Source: DASUPK01 sp963763955
GTDB lineage: Bacteria > Actinomycetota > Thermoleophilia > Solirubrobacterales > 70-9
Direction of reading: 5' to 3'
Length of the DNA stretch: 64,000 nt
Assembly (NCBI GenBank): GCA_963763955.1
Contig: CAVXQP010000022.1
Span: 62,001 to 126,000 of the forward strand
Positions 49,634 to 58,716 of the stretch are shown one piece after another. The translations under genes were made by a program, and so were the position numbers. A model generated the notes under the pieces. The model saw only the letters and a program-made list of their open reading frames with translations, searched no databases and was not told the origin of the DNA. Within the stretch, counting starts at the first letter, position 1, and every line of letters begins with the position of its first letter.

Positions 49634-51470
49634 CCCCAGCAAGGGCACGATGGTGGACGAGCGCTACCGCCTGGAGCGGAAGATCGGCTCGGGCGGGATG
49701 GCCGACGTCTGGCTCGCGGAGGACACCGAGCTCGACCGCAACGTGGCCATCAAGATCCTCCACGACCGCTTCGCGCAGGACGGCGAGTTCGTTCAGCGCT
49801 TCCAGCGCGAGGCGCAGGCGGCCGCGGGCCTCCAGCATCCGAACGTGGTCGGGATCTTCGACCGTGGCGCCTTCGACGGCACCTACTTCATCGCGATGGA
49901 GTACGTGGACGGGCCCTCTCTCAAGGACCTGGTCAAGGGCGGGATGAGCCCCAAGGACGCGATCGACTTCACGCGCCAGATCCTCAACGCCGCCCGTTTC
50001 GCCCATCGCAAGGGGATCATCCATCGCGACCTGAAGCCTCAGAACGTGCTGATCGACGACGAGGGGCGCGCCCGCGTCGCCGACTTCGGCATCGCTCGCG
50101 GCGGTGAGAACTCCGACATCACCGCGACCGGCTCGGTGATGGGGACGGCCCAATACCTCTCGCCCGAGCAGGCCCAGGGCAAGCCGACCACGCCGCGCTC
50201 CGACATCTACTCGATCGGGGTGATCCTCTATGAGGCCCTCACCGGTCGCGTTCCATTCGAGGGGGACAGCGCCGTGGCCGTCGCTCTCAAGCAGGTCTCC
50301 GAGGCGCCCCGCCGCCCCAGCGCGATCAACCCGGACATTCCGCCTGCCCTGGACGCGGTCGTGATGCGGGCGTTGGCCAAGGACCCCGATGCCCGCTTCA
50401 AGGACGCGGACGCGTTCCTGAAGGCGCTGGACGCGGCCGAGCGAGCGCCCGACACCCCACGGGCACAGGACACCGCCGCCTACGCGGCGGTTTCGCCGGA
50501 GGGCGAGACCGATATCCCGGGCGACGAGGAGGCGGAGTATGAGGACTACGGGCCCACACGGCGCCGCCGCTGGCGCTGGTTCGTGGTCGCCCTCCTGGTC
50601 GCGGGCGTCGCAGCGCTCGTCGCCTATGCCCTGACGCGACCGTCGGACCTGGCCGTCCCCGATGTGATCGGGCAGAACGTCGACCAGGCCAATCAGGTGC
50701 TGGATTCCAAGGGATTCAATGTCGCCATCAAGGCGGTCCCCAGCGGCGCCCCGAGGAACCAGGTGGTCGAGCAGGACCCGATCCCCACCGACCGCGGCGG
50801 CGGGAAGGCCGAGGAGGGCTCAACCGTGACCCTCAGCGTGAGCTCGGGCCCGGCGATCGTCTCCGTCCCGACGGTCGCCAACCTGAGCGAGGCTGAGGCC
50901 AGAAAACGCCTGGAAAATGCCGGATTCAGGGTGAACGCCCAGGAGCAGTTCTCGAAGTCGGTCCACCGCGGACTGGTGATCGGGACATCGCCGCCCGCCG
51001 GCACTCAGCTCTCGACCGCCCAAGCCGTGACCCTGTTGATCTCGCGCGGCGCCAATACGGTGACCGTCCCCAACGTCGTCGGTCTGAATGACCAGGCCGC
51101 GCTGGCGGCGCTCGGCAACGCGGGCCTCTCCGGGACGGAGGTGCAGCGCGACTCCACCGAGCCACAGGGCAAGGTCCTGAGCCAGAGCCCCGCCGCCGGC
51201 AAACAGGTGGCGCGAGGCTCGCAGGTGACCATCTTCGCCTCCACCGGGGCGATCACCGTCCCCAGCGTGATCGGACAGACGCGGAAGGCGGCCGTGAGCA
51301 CGCTGAAGAAGGCGGGGTTCGTCCCCGCGGTGACGGAGGAGAACACGACCGACCCGACCCAGGTCGGCGTGGTGATCTCGGAGTTTCCGCCGGGTGGATC
51401 ACGCGGCCAGCGCGGCGACACCGTCACCGTCTCGGTCGGCATCAGCTCTCCCACCACGACGACGCCATGA
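49626..51470 (+). CDS. pknB: Ser/Thr protein kinase PknB with four PASTA domains
   Basis: The 614-residue protein has a kinase domain with GSGGMADVW at 21-29, ATP Lys at 43, HRDLKPQN from 133, DFG at 153-155 and GTAQYLSPEQ. After a juxtamembrane stretch one membrane helix follows (WFVVALLVAGVAALVAYAL), then four PASTA repeats starting VPDVIGQ, VPTVANL, VPNVVGL and VPSVIGQ. PASTA domains sense muropeptides or lipid II. The GTG start at 49626 has GGAGG five bases upstream and overlaps the PbpA stop; Met at residue 9 is an alternative. Confidence 0.96.
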   Translation: MADPSKGTMVDERYRLERKIGSGGMADVWLAEDTELDRNVAIKILHDRFAQDGEFVQRFQREAQAAAGLQHPNVVGIFDRGAFDGTYFIAMEYVDGPSLKDLVKGGMSPKDAIDFTRQILNAARFAHRKGIIHRDLKPQNVLIDDEGRARVADFGIARGGENSDITATGSVMGTAQYLSPEQAQGKPTTPRSDIYSIGVILYEALTGRVPFEGDSAVAVALKQVSEAPRRPSAINPDIPPALDAVVMRALAKDPDARFKDADAFLKALDAAERAPDTPRAQDTAAYAAVSPEGETDIPGDEEAEYEDYGPTRRRRWRWFVVALLVAGVAALVAYALTRPSDLAVPDVIGQNVDQANQVLDSKGFNVAIKAVPSGAPRNQVVEQDPIPTDRGGGKAEEGSTVTLSVSSGPAIVSVPTVANLSEAEARKRLENAGFRVNAQEQFSKSVHRGLVIGTSPPAGTQLSTAQAVTLLISRGANTVTVPNVVGLNDQAALAALGNAGLSGTEVQRDSTEPQGKVLSQSPAAGKQVARGSQVTIFASTGAITVPSVIGQTRKAAVSTLKKAGFVPAVTEENTTDPTQVGVVISEFPPGGSRGQRGDTVTVSVGISSPTTTTP

Positions 51471-52432
51471 GGGTTGCGGTCCTGGGCGGCGGGATCTCGA
51501 GCGAGCACGAGGTCTCGCTGCGCTCCGCGGCCTCGGTGGCCGCCGGACTGCGTCAGGCGGGCCATGAGACGGTCGAGGTGACGATCGACCGCGAGGGTGG
51601 CTGGTCGGTGGACGGAGGGATCGTCAGCTGCACACCGGGCGGGGGACTGCTCGGGTGCGACGTCGCCTTCCCAGTGCTCCACGGCCCCGGCGGGGAGGAC
51701 GGCAGCGTCCAGGGCCTCCTCGAGGTGCTCGACGTGCCCTACGCGGGCTCCGACGTCGAGGCCTCCGCGGTCTGCATGGACAAACTCGTCTTCAAGGACC
51801 TGCTCGCCCGCCACGGCATGCCGCAGGTGGATTACTGCCGCGCGGGAGAGGAGGACTGGCGGGCCATCGCCTCCGGCTTCGGACGGCCGGTCTGGGTGAA
51901 GCCGGCCCGCCTCGGTTCGAGCATCGGGATCTCACCCGCATCGGGAGAGGAGGAGCTCGACGCCGCAGTGGAGGCCGCGCGGCGACACGATCCGCGCGTG
52001 ATCGTCGAGGCGCCCGCCCCGGGCAAGGAGGTCGAGTGCTCGCTGCTCGGCAACGAGGAGCCGGTCGCCTCGCCGCCCGGGGAGATCGTCACCAAGGGGC
52101 ACGATTGGTACGACTACGAGGCCAAGTATGCGGAGGGGGGCATGGAGCTGATCGTGCCGGCGCCGATCTCCGATCGCGCCACGGAGAGCCTCAGGGAACT
52201 GGCCCGCCAGGTGTTCACCCTCTGCGGTTGCAGCGGTCTCGCCCGCTGTGACTTCTTCGTCGCTGGGGACGAAGTACTCGTCAACGAGCTCAACACGATC
52301 CCCGGCTTCACCGAGACCAGCGTCTACGGCAAGCTCTTCGAGGCGGACGGCATCGCCTACCCGGAGCTCTGCGATCGCCTCGTCAAGCTCGCGGTCGAGC
52401 GGTACGAGGACGCCAGGAGCTACGAGTTCTAG
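51467..52432 (+). CDS. ddl: D-alanine--D-alanine ligase (second, canonical copy)
   Basis: The 321-residue enzyme has RVAVLGGGISSEHEVSLRSAASV with the canonical EHEVS, LHGPGGEDGSVQGLLE, CMDKLVFKDLLARHG, the ATP-grasp segment WVKPARLGSSIGIS, and DFFVAGDEVLVNELNTIPGFTETSVY at the active site. It makes D-Ala-D-Ala for peptidoglycan precursors. It is the last gene of the wall operon (overlapping PknB by four bases). The copy at 4891-5841 has a changed active-site His, so this one is the better candidate for the main ligase. Confidence 0.95.
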   Translation: MRVAVLGGGISSEHEVSLRSAASVAAGLRQAGHETVEVTIDREGGWSVDGGIVSCTPGGGLLGCDVAFPVLHGPGGEDGSVQGLLEVLDVPYAGSDVEASAVCMDKLVFKDLLARHGMPQVDYCRAGEEDWRAIASGFGRPVWVKPARLGSSIGISPASGEEELDAAVEAARRHDPRVIVEAPAPGKEVECSLLGNEEPVASPPGEIVTKGHDWYDYEAKYAEGGMELIVPAPISDRATESLRELARQVFTLCGCSGLARCDFFVAGDEVLVNELNTIPGFTETSVYGKLFEADGIAYPELCDRLVKLAVERYEDARSYEF

Positions 52433-52438
52433 CCGCGG

Positions 52439-53929
52439 CTACTTCGTCAGCCGGACGTCCGAGATCTCCATCTGGAACTGGCCGGGGTCGTCCTTGGCCT
52501 GGGGCAGCCTGGTGATCCAGATGAGAAAGGACTTGGCGGACTTGCCGGGCAGGCCGATCGTCTCGGTGGCCCCGCCGTCGGTGAGGGTGGCCACGGGCTG
52601 GCCCCAGCCGGAGAGCGAGCTCGGCGGCGAGCCGGCGGACTCGTAGATCTCCGCGTCGTATCCCGTTGTGGGGCTCCGGATCACGATCGACTTCGCCGGA
52701 ACGGTGCTACCCGCATCGATCGCGAGCCCCACGCCGTCCTTGAGGCCGCCGAAGTCCGCGGTGTCGTAGTGCTCCGTGGTCCAATCGGTCCCGGTCGGGT
52801 TCGAATCGGTCGCGAGCCGCTCGGTGCCGGTCTCTCGGCCATCGCCCGGCGGCGGATCGAACTCGCTGGCGGCGTCGACGGGCAGCTTGACCTCGGTGCC
52901 CCCGCTGGTCGGCGGGTTACTGCTCCCGCCCAGGTGGATGCGCTCGCCCCCGAAGATCAAGGCAGCCGCGATCAGGGCGGCGCCGATGACCCCCATCGCG
53001 ATCCCGAGCCTGGACCTGCGGGTGCCCAGTCTCCGCCGCGAGGAGGGAACCGAGTCGAGCACGCTGGTCGCCTCGCCGCTGGTCCCGCCCCGGCGGGCTG
53101 CCTCGACCTCCAGGGTCTGCTCCAGGTCGCGCACCATCTGCGCGACCGTGTCGTAGCGGTCGCGAGGGTCCTTGGTGGTCGAGCGGTCGACCACCGAGGC
53201 CACCGCCGCCGAGACTTCCGGGCGCTTGGCCTGCACGTCCGGCATCGGCTCGTTGACGTGCCTCATCGCCACCCCGACCTGCGTCTCGGCCTGGAAGGGG
53301 ACGTCGCCGGTAAGCATCTCGTAGAGGACGACGCCGAGCGAGTAGACGTCGGAGCGCTCGTCGACGTCCTCGCCCATCGCCTGCTCGGGGGAGACGTAGT
53401 CGGTCGTGCCCAGCACCCGGCCGGTCGCTGTCATTCCCTTCTGCTCCAGCGACCGGGCGATCCCGAAATCGGTCACCTTGGCCCGCCCGTCGGGATCGAT
53501 CAGCACGTTCTGGGGCTTGACGTCGCGGTGGACGAGCTTGCGCGCGTGGGCAGCGGTCAGGCCCCTGCCGATCTCGATCGCGTAGGCGACCGCCTCGTCC
53601 ACGGGCAGCCCGCCCTCCTCCTGGATGCGGCGCTTCAGCGTGCGTCCTTCGATGTACTCGAAGACGATGTACGGACGACCGTCGTCCTCGCCGGCGTCGA
53701 TCACGCCGACGAGATTGGGATGCGAGAGCCTCGCCGCCGCTCTCGCCTCGCGGCGGAAGCGCTCGAGCTGGTCGGCCTCCTCTGAGATCTCGCGATGCAG
53801 CAGCTTGATCGCCACCGGGCGATCGAGGACCTGGTCGAGCGCCAGGTAGACGGTCGACATCCCACCTGAGCCCAGCTTCGACTCGAGCCGGTAGCGGCCC
53901 GACAGGACTGTGGAGCTCAAGCGTTCCAA
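52439..53929 (-). CDS. Ser/Thr protein kinase with extracellular galactose-binding-like domain
   Basis: The 496-residue protein has a kinase domain with GSGGMSTVYL, ATP Lys at 42, HRDVKPQN from 134, DFG at 154-156 and GTTDYVSPEQ. One membrane helix (RLGIAMGVIGAALIAAALIF) follows. The extracellular part (EFDPPPGDGRETGTERLATDSNPTGTDWTTEHYDTADFGGLKDGVGLAIDAGST) resembles the discoidin-like domain fused to MviN in mycobacteria, which binds FhaA after phosphorylation. It has no PASTA domains. It is convergent with ddl (six bases apart). I chose the TTG at 53929, with AAGGG upstream, because longer frames begin in non-kinase sequence. Confidence 0.9.
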   Translation of the reverse strand: MERLSSTVLSGRYRLESKLGSGGMSTVYLALDQVLDRPVAIKLLHREISEEADQLERFRREARAAARLSHPNLVGVIDAGEDDGRPYIVFEYIEGRTLKRRIQEEGGLPVDEAVAYAIEIGRGLTAAHARKLVHRDVKPQNVLIDPDGRAKVTDFGIARSLEQKGMTATGRVLGTTDYVSPEQAMGEDVDERSDVYSLGVVLYEMLTGDVPFQAETQVGVAMRHVNEPMPDVQAKRPEVSAAVASVVDRSTTKDPRDRYDTVAQMVRDLEQTLEVEAARRGGTSGEATSVLDSVPSSRRRLGTRRSRLGIAMGVIGAALIAAALIFGGERIHLGGSSNPPTSGGTEVKLPVDAASEFDPPPGDGRETGTERLATDSNPTGTDWTTEHYDTADFGGLKDGVGLAIDAGSTVPAKSIVIRSPTTGYDAEIYESAGSPPSSLSGWGQPVATLTDGGATETIGLPGKSAKSFLIWITRLPQAKDDPGQFQMEISDVRLTK

Positions 53930-54113
53930 CCGATTGCCCTTTGCATCGCCGTGTATTTTCGCCCGCGGGTGCCCGCGTCGCTGAGAGCCGGCGCCCCATC
54001 CGACGGCGCCGCTGAACGAATGATGACTGTCCGGGTCCGTTACTACACCCACCCCGCCTGTCCCTGGTCCTGGGCGGCCGAGCCTGGGCTGCGCTCGACG
54101 CCGACCTCTGGGC

Positions 54114-55115
54114 CTAGCCAGTACGGGTGACCGCGGGCGGTCCGTCGGCCGCCTGGCCGATCCGCTGGGCCTCGGGATAGCGCTCGCGGAGCCGGCTCAG
54201 CGCCGCGTCCTCGTCCGCGGGCGCCACGACCAGGCAGAAGCCGCAGCCCATGTTGAAGACCTCGTGCATCTCCTCGTCGCTGACCTCGCCGAGCTCCTGG
54301 ATCAGGCCGAAGATCGGTGGTATGGGCAGCGGGTCGTCGATCTCATACGCCACCTCGGCATCGAGACGGAGGAGGTTGTTCAGGCCTCCTGAAGTGATGT
54401 GGGCCATGCCCCGGACGTCGACCGATGAGCGCAACAGATCCACGATCGGCTTGACGTAGATCTCGGTCGGCTGCAGGAGCACTTCGCCGAGCGGGCGGCC
54501 GAGGCGATCGTCGTCGTCGGCGATCCCGCCGAGTACCGAGCGAGCCAGCGTGTAGCCATTGGAATGGAGTCCCGATGACGGCAGCCCCAGCACCGGGTCT
54601 CCGGGCTCGATCGAGGCGCCGGTGACCAGGGAGTCGAGCGCGACGACGCCGAAGCAGGCTCCGGCCAGGTCGAGCCCGTTGATGATCTCGCCGAGCTGGG
54701 CGAGCTCGCCACCGACGATCTCGATCCCAGCAAGCTCGGCCCCACGGGCGAGCCCGACGCCGATCGCGCCGGCGACCTCTGGGTCCGCCCGATCGACCGC
54801 GAGGTAGTCGACCATCGCGAGCGGCTCGGCCCCGACGCAGACGACGTCGTTGGCGTTCATCGCGACGCAGTCGATCCCGACCGTGTCCCAGCGGCCAAGC
54901 TGCTCCGCCAGGACGAGCTTGGTGCCGACGCCATCGGCGCTGAGCGCGATCCCGGTCCTGTCGTCGAGCCGCACCACATTGGCGTAGTGGCCGCTGGCCA
55001 GGACCTGGCGGGTCTGCGCCGCTGGCGAGGCGGCCAGTGCCGAGACCAGGGACGCGACGGCGGCGTCCGCGTCCCCCTGGCTGACGCCGGCCTTGGCGTA
55101 CGCGTCCTCGCTCAA
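54114..55115 (-). CDS. purM: Phosphoribosylformylglycinamidine cyclo-ligase PurM
   Basis: The 333-residue AIR synthetase has YAKAGVSQGDADAAV at the start, IALSADGVGTKLVLAEQLG, the catalytic-region CVAMNANDVVCVGAEPLAMVDYLAV, VGGELAQLGEII, LPSSGLHSNGYTLAR and MAHITSGGLNNLLRL, ending with NMGCGFCLVV. It closes the imidazole ring in purine synthesis. Several spots deviate from E. coli PurM (GGELAQL for GGETAEM). TTG start at 55115, overlapping the uppP stop. Confidence 0.92.
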   Translation of the reverse strand: MSEDAYAKAGVSQGDADAAVASLVSALAASPAAQTRQVLASGHYANVVRLDDRTGIALSADGVGTKLVLAEQLGRWDTVGIDCVAMNANDVVCVGAEPLAMVDYLAVDRADPEVAGAIGVGLARGAELAGIEIVGGELAQLGEIINGLDLAGACFGVVALDSLVTGASIEPGDPVLGLPSSGLHSNGYTLARSVLGGIADDDDRLGRPLGEVLLQPTEIYVKPIVDLLRSSVDVRGMAHITSGGLNNLLRLDAEVAYEIDDPLPIPPIFGLIQELGEVSDEEMHEVFNMGCGFCLVVAPADEDAALSRLRERYPEAQRIGQAADGPPAVTRTG

Positions 55116-56038
55116 CCGGATCGCCTCTCGGGATCGGTCCGGACGGCCGCCCAGGTCGGCCTGCCGTTGCCGGGCACTACCGCGCCGTTGCCGGACTGGG
55201 ACGGCGCGACTCCGTCAACCCGCGGGTCGGGCGCCGCCCGGCGCCGGCGCCGGCTCCACATCCTCGCCAGCACCATCCCCGCCAGGCCCACGCGGTAGGC
55301 CGCGTAGGGCCAGAGAGCGCTGTCGCGCTCCACCAGCCGGATCAGGGCCTGCGAGCCGAGGGTGGAGACGAAGGACGTCGCGGTGCCCGCGACGAAGCCG
55401 TCGCGCGCCTCGGCGGGAAGGCCCCGCCGCCGGAGCCGCATTCCCTTGAGAGCAGCCGCGCCGACGATCACCGGCAGCGCCACGGTGCGGGAGAGCATGT
55501 TCGACTGCTGGCGCGTGAATCCCCGCCAGCGCGCCGCGGCCAGGGTGGCGCCGTTCCGCGAGACGCCCGGGGCCAGGGCGGCGGCCTGGGCGAGTCCGAG
55601 GGCGAGCCCGTCGGCGGCCGTCGCGCGGCCTCGCTCCCGCACCTGAGGGCGGCGGTCGGCCATGACCATCCCCGCGGCACCGGCGAGCAGGCCGACGGCT
55701 GTCGCCAAGGGGCCCCCCAGCCGCCGCTCGATCGGCCGCTCCAGGACCACGCCGAGGATCGCCGGAGGCAGGAACGAGAGAGCGACCACGCCGGCCTTGC
55801 GGGCGTCGAAGGTCTCGAGCTCCGCGGCGATCACCTTGCGCTGGCCGATCAGGAGAGCCGCCGCCGCGCCCGCGTGGAGGGCGACCCCGAAGCTGTTGTC
55901 GAGCTCCGGATCGCGGCCGTCAGGGTCCCAGCCGGCCAGCCACGGGATCAGGGTGAGGTGGGCGGAGCTGGAGACCGGGAGCAACTCGGTCGGCCCCTCG
56001 ACGGCGCCGAGGACGATCGCCCTCGACCGCTCGATCAT
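55112..56038 (-). CDS. uppP: Undecaprenyl-diphosphatase UppP (BacA)
   Basis: The protein has 308 residues with eight membrane helices. Active-site motifs are EGPTELLPVSSSAHLTL near the N-terminus, as in the (E/Q)xxxE plus PGxSRSG family, and LAPGVSRNGATLAAAR as the second motif with the catalytic Ser and Arg. It recycles undecaprenyl diphosphate for wall synthesis and confers bacitracin tolerance. The C-terminus has a 50-residue Arg/Pro extension. The ATG at 56038 overlaps the DedA stop. Confidence 0.93.
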   Translation of the reverse strand: MIERSRAIVLGAVEGPTELLPVSSSAHLTLIPWLAGWDPDGRDPELDNSFGVALHAGAAAALLIGQRKVIAAELETFDARKAGVVALSFLPPAILGVVLERPIERRLGGPLATAVGLLAGAAGMVMADRRPQVRERGRATAADGLALGLAQAAALAPGVSRNGATLAAARWRGFTRQQSNMLSRTVALPVIVGAAALKGMRLRRRGLPAEARDGFVAGTATSFVSTLGSQALIRLVERDSALWPYAAYRVGLAGMVLARMWSRRRRRAAPDPRVDGVAPSQSGNGAVVPGNGRPTWAAVRTDPERRSG

Positions 56039-56724
56039 GAAACGGGCTGCTCCTCGGCGTCCACCTCGGCGTCCCCTCGAGCCTCGGTCGCGGGCCCGAC
56101 TCGGCCGCGCCGGCGCCTGATCAGCGCCCAGACGATCAGGGCGAGGATGGCCGCCAGAACCGCGTAGTCGAGGTACTGCAGGTGGTCCTTCCACTCGTGC
56201 CACTTGCTGCCGACCCCCCTCCCGATCAGCGCGAGCGCCAGGACCCATGGGATGCAGCCCGCCAGGGTGAGCACCGTGAAGCGCCAGAAGGGCATCCGCG
56301 CCACCCCGGCCGGCAGTGAGATGAAGGTCCGAATGATGGGCAGCATTCTGGAGAAGAAGACGGTCGCGTCGCCGTGGCGGTTGAACCAGTCGTCGGCCCA
56401 TTCGAGGTAGCGGCGGTTGGTATGGAAGACCCGGTGCCGCTCGACCAGCTCGAGCCGCCCGTAGTAGCCGATCGCGTACGCGATCCAGGAGCCGACCAGG
56501 TTGCCCAGCACCCCCGCCACCACGATGCCGAGCAGCGTCAGCGTGCCGTCCTCGACCTTGAACCCGGCGAACAACATCGTCGCCTCGCTCGGGATCGGAA
56601 TCAGGGCGCTCTCGAGCGTCATCAGCACGAAAACGCCGGCATAGCCGGCGTCCCCGATCAGGTTCGTGGCGAAGTCGACCAGCTTGTCGGTGACGGCGCC
56701 GGTGAGGAGAATGTTGCCGCTCAC
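56035..56724 (-). CDS. DedA-family membrane protein
   Basis: The protein of about 229 residues has the DedA (SNARE-associated) core: YAGVFVLMTLESALIPIPSEATMLFAGF, GVLGNLVGSWIAYAIGYYGR and FNRHGDATVFFSRMLPIIRTFISLPAGVARMPFWRF with the conserved Arg pair. DedA proteins act as lipid carrier flippases, with undecaprenyl phosphate recycling shown for some. This fits the uppP neighbour. I chose GTG at 56724, because TACCAT lies nine bases upstream; GTG at 56754 is an alternative. Confidence 0.9.
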   Translation of the reverse strand: MSGNILLTGAVTDKLVDFATNLIGDAGYAGVFVLMTLESALIPIPSEATMLFAGFKVEDGTLTLLGIVVAGVLGNLVGSWIAYAIGYYGRLELVERHRVFHTNRRYLEWADDWFNRHGDATVFFSRMLPIIRTFISLPAGVARMPFWRFTVLTLAGCIPWVLALALIGRGVGSKWHEWKDHLQYLDYAVLAAILALIVWALIRRRRGRVGPATEARGDAEVDAEEQPVS

Positions 56725-56744
56725 AGGGGCGGCATGGTAGGGGC

Positions 56745-56750
56745 TAGAGT
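56745..56750 (+). promoter_or_regulatory. Probable -10 box for the polysaccharide operon
   Basis: TAGAGT lies ten bases before the GTG at 56761, leaving no space for a ribosome-binding site. With the divergent TACCAT of the DedA gene it makes a compact divergent pair of leaderless promoters. Confidence 0.4.
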
Positions 56751-56760
56751 TCACGCTCGC

Positions 56761-58656
56761 GTGGAGCGGCTAAAGCACCCCGTCTACCGGCACAAGCTGA
56801 TCCAGATCGCCGCCGACGCAATCCTCCTCGCGGCGGCCTACTACCTGGCCTTCAGGTTGCGATTCCTCGATGCGCCGGGCGGCATCCCGAGCCGCTATGA
56901 CCACATGCTGGCCAACTCGATCGGCTTCGTCGTGGTCGGCCAGCTGATCGTCTACTACGCCTTCGGCCTCTACGAGAAGTGGTGGCGCTACTTCCGCCTC
57001 CCGGACATGATCGCCGTGCTGCGCGCCTGTGCGGTCGCCACGGCGATCCTGGCGATCACCTTCCTGTTGCTGAAGCCGTTCGACGATCAGATCCCGCGCT
57101 CCGTGGTGGTCAGCAACTTCCTGCTCACGCTCTTCCTGATCGGCGGAGCGCGGCTCCTGGTCCGGATGGTGCTCGTTGAGCGGCTGGCGCGGCGCGATGT
57201 CCGCGGCGCGCGGCGCGTGCTCGTCGTCGGCGCCGGCTCGGGCGGGCAGATGGTCGCGCGCGAGATGCAGCTCAATCCGAACCTCGCCGCCCGGGCGATC
57301 GGTTTCCTGGATGACGACCCGCGCAAGCGCGGGATGCGCCTGCACGGCATCAACGTCCTCGGCACCACCGACGAGGTCGGGGAGATCCTCGACGAGTTCC
57401 ATCCCGACGAGGTGATCATCGCGATCCCCTCGGCCCCGGGAGTCCTGCGCGGGCGGGTCGTCACGGCCTGCCGCGAGCGCGACCTGCCGGTTCGCACGCT
57501 CCCGACGGTCTTCGAGCTGCTCCGCGGCGGGGTGCAACTGACGCGCCAGCTGCGCGAGGTCCAGGTCGAGGACGTTCTCGGTCGGGACCCGGTGAAGATG
57601 GAGCTCGACCGGGTCGGCGCCTACATCCAGGACAAGGTCGTGATGGTCACGGGCGCCGGCGGCTCGATCGGATCCGAGTTGGTCCGCCAGATCGCCAGGG
57701 TCCATCCGAAGCTGCTGGTCATCCTCGACCACGCAGAGGACAACCTCTTCCGGATCGACCGGGAGATGGTCGAAGAGCGGCACTTCACGCGAATCGAGTC
57801 GGTGCTCGCCGACTGCAAGGAGGGCGACCGGATGCTCGAGGTGATGCAGCGCTTCAAGCCCGACGTCGTCTTCCACGCCGCCGCCTACAAGCACGTGCCC
57901 CTGATGGAGGCGAACCCGCTCGAGGCGATCCGCAACAACGCGATGGCCACCAGGGTCACCGCCGAGACCGCGGTGGTGTCGGGCTGCGAGCGCTTCGTCC
58001 TGATCTCGACCGACAAGGCCGTCAACCCGCGCACCGTGATGGGAGCGTCAAAGGCGATGGCGGAGTGGATCGTCGAGGCCGCTGGCCGCAAGCACCCGCA
58101 GACCAAGTTCGTCTCGGTCCGCTTCGGCAACGTGCTCGCCTCCTCGGGCAGCGTGGTGCCGATCTTCCGCGGGCAGATCGAGCGCGGCGGCCCGGTCACA
58201 GTGACCGACCCTGAGATGACTCGCTATTTCATGACGATCCCGGAGGCCGTCCAGCTGGTCATCCGTTCCGGCGATCTGGGAGGCGCCAGCGGCGAGGTCT
58301 TCGTCCTCGAGATGGGCGAGCCCGTGAAGATCGTCGACCTGGCGCACAACATGATCCGGCTCGCCGGCTACGAGCCGGGGGTCGACATCGCGATCGAGTA
58401 CGTGGGCGCCCGGCCGGGAGAGAAGATCCACGAGGAGCTCTTCAACTCCGACGAGCGGCCGCAGCCGACCGCATCCGAGCGGATCGTCCGCGCGGTCCGC
58501 AAGGCGCCGCTCGACCCGGAGTGGGTGAACGGCACGCTGACTCGCCTCGAGGCGCTGGTCAGCGACGGGGACGAGGCGCACCTGGCGGAACAGACCGTGG
58601 AGCTCGTCTCTTCGAGGCGCGCCGCGGTGCTTCCGGTCGACGACCTCACCCACTGA
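56761..58656 (+). CDS. Membrane-bound nucleotide-sugar 4,6-dehydratase (PglF/WbpM/CapD family)
   Basis: The 631-residue protein has four N-terminal membrane helices and a CoA-binding-like Rossmann region (RRVLVVGAGSGGQMVARE), then an SDR domain: VMVTGAGGSIGSELVRQI with cofactor-binding GxxGxxG, VFHAAAYKHVPLME, LISTDKAVNPRTVMGASKAMAEWIV where the catalytic triad uses the Met-for-Tyr substitution typical of this family, and TRYFMTIPEAVQLV. It dehydrates UDP-GlcNAc or a relative to start a modified sugar for surface glycans. GTG at 56761 agrees with the -10 box ten bases upstream. Confidence 0.92.
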   Translation: MERLKHPVYRHKLIQIAADAILLAAAYYLAFRLRFLDAPGGIPSRYDHMLANSIGFVVVGQLIVYYAFGLYEKWWRYFRLPDMIAVLRACAVATAILAITFLLLKPFDDQIPRSVVVSNFLLTLFLIGGARLLVRMVLVERLARRDVRGARRVLVVGAGSGGQMVAREMQLNPNLAARAIGFLDDDPRKRGMRLHGINVLGTTDEVGEILDEFHPDEVIIAIPSAPGVLRGRVVTACRERDLPVRTLPTVFELLRGGVQLTRQLREVQVEDVLGRDPVKMELDRVGAYIQDKVVMVTGAGGSIGSELVRQIARVHPKLLVILDHAEDNLFRIDREMVEERHFTRIESVLADCKEGDRMLEVMQRFKPDVVFHAAAYKHVPLMEANPLEAIRNNAMATRVTAETAVVSGCERFVLISTDKAVNPRTVMGASKAMAEWIVEAAGRKHPQTKFVSVRFGNVLASSGSVVPIFRGQIERGGPVTVTDPEMTRYFMTIPEAVQLVIRSGDLGGASGEVFVLEMGEPVKIVDLAHNMIRLAGYEPGVDIAIEYVGARPGEKIHEELFNSDERPQPTASERIVRAVRKAPLDPEWVNGTLTRLEALVSDGDEAHLAEQTVELVSSRRAAVLPVDDLTH

Positions 58657-58658
58657 AG

Positions 58659-58690
58659 ACGGGTCGCGCTGACGCGCGCCCTCGCATCAA
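58659..58690. repeat. 78-bp hairpin repeat, truncated copy 3
   Basis: The first 32 bases of the repeat (ACGGGTCGCGCT, GACGCGCGCCCTCGCATCAA) begin three bases after the dehydratase stop codon. The GGGCTTCGCCC and CCGCTCC hairpins are missing. All three copies lie at gene 3' ends. Confidence 0.6.
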
Positions 58691-58716
58691 CCCCCTTAAC
58701 ATCCCGCGCCGCGGCC

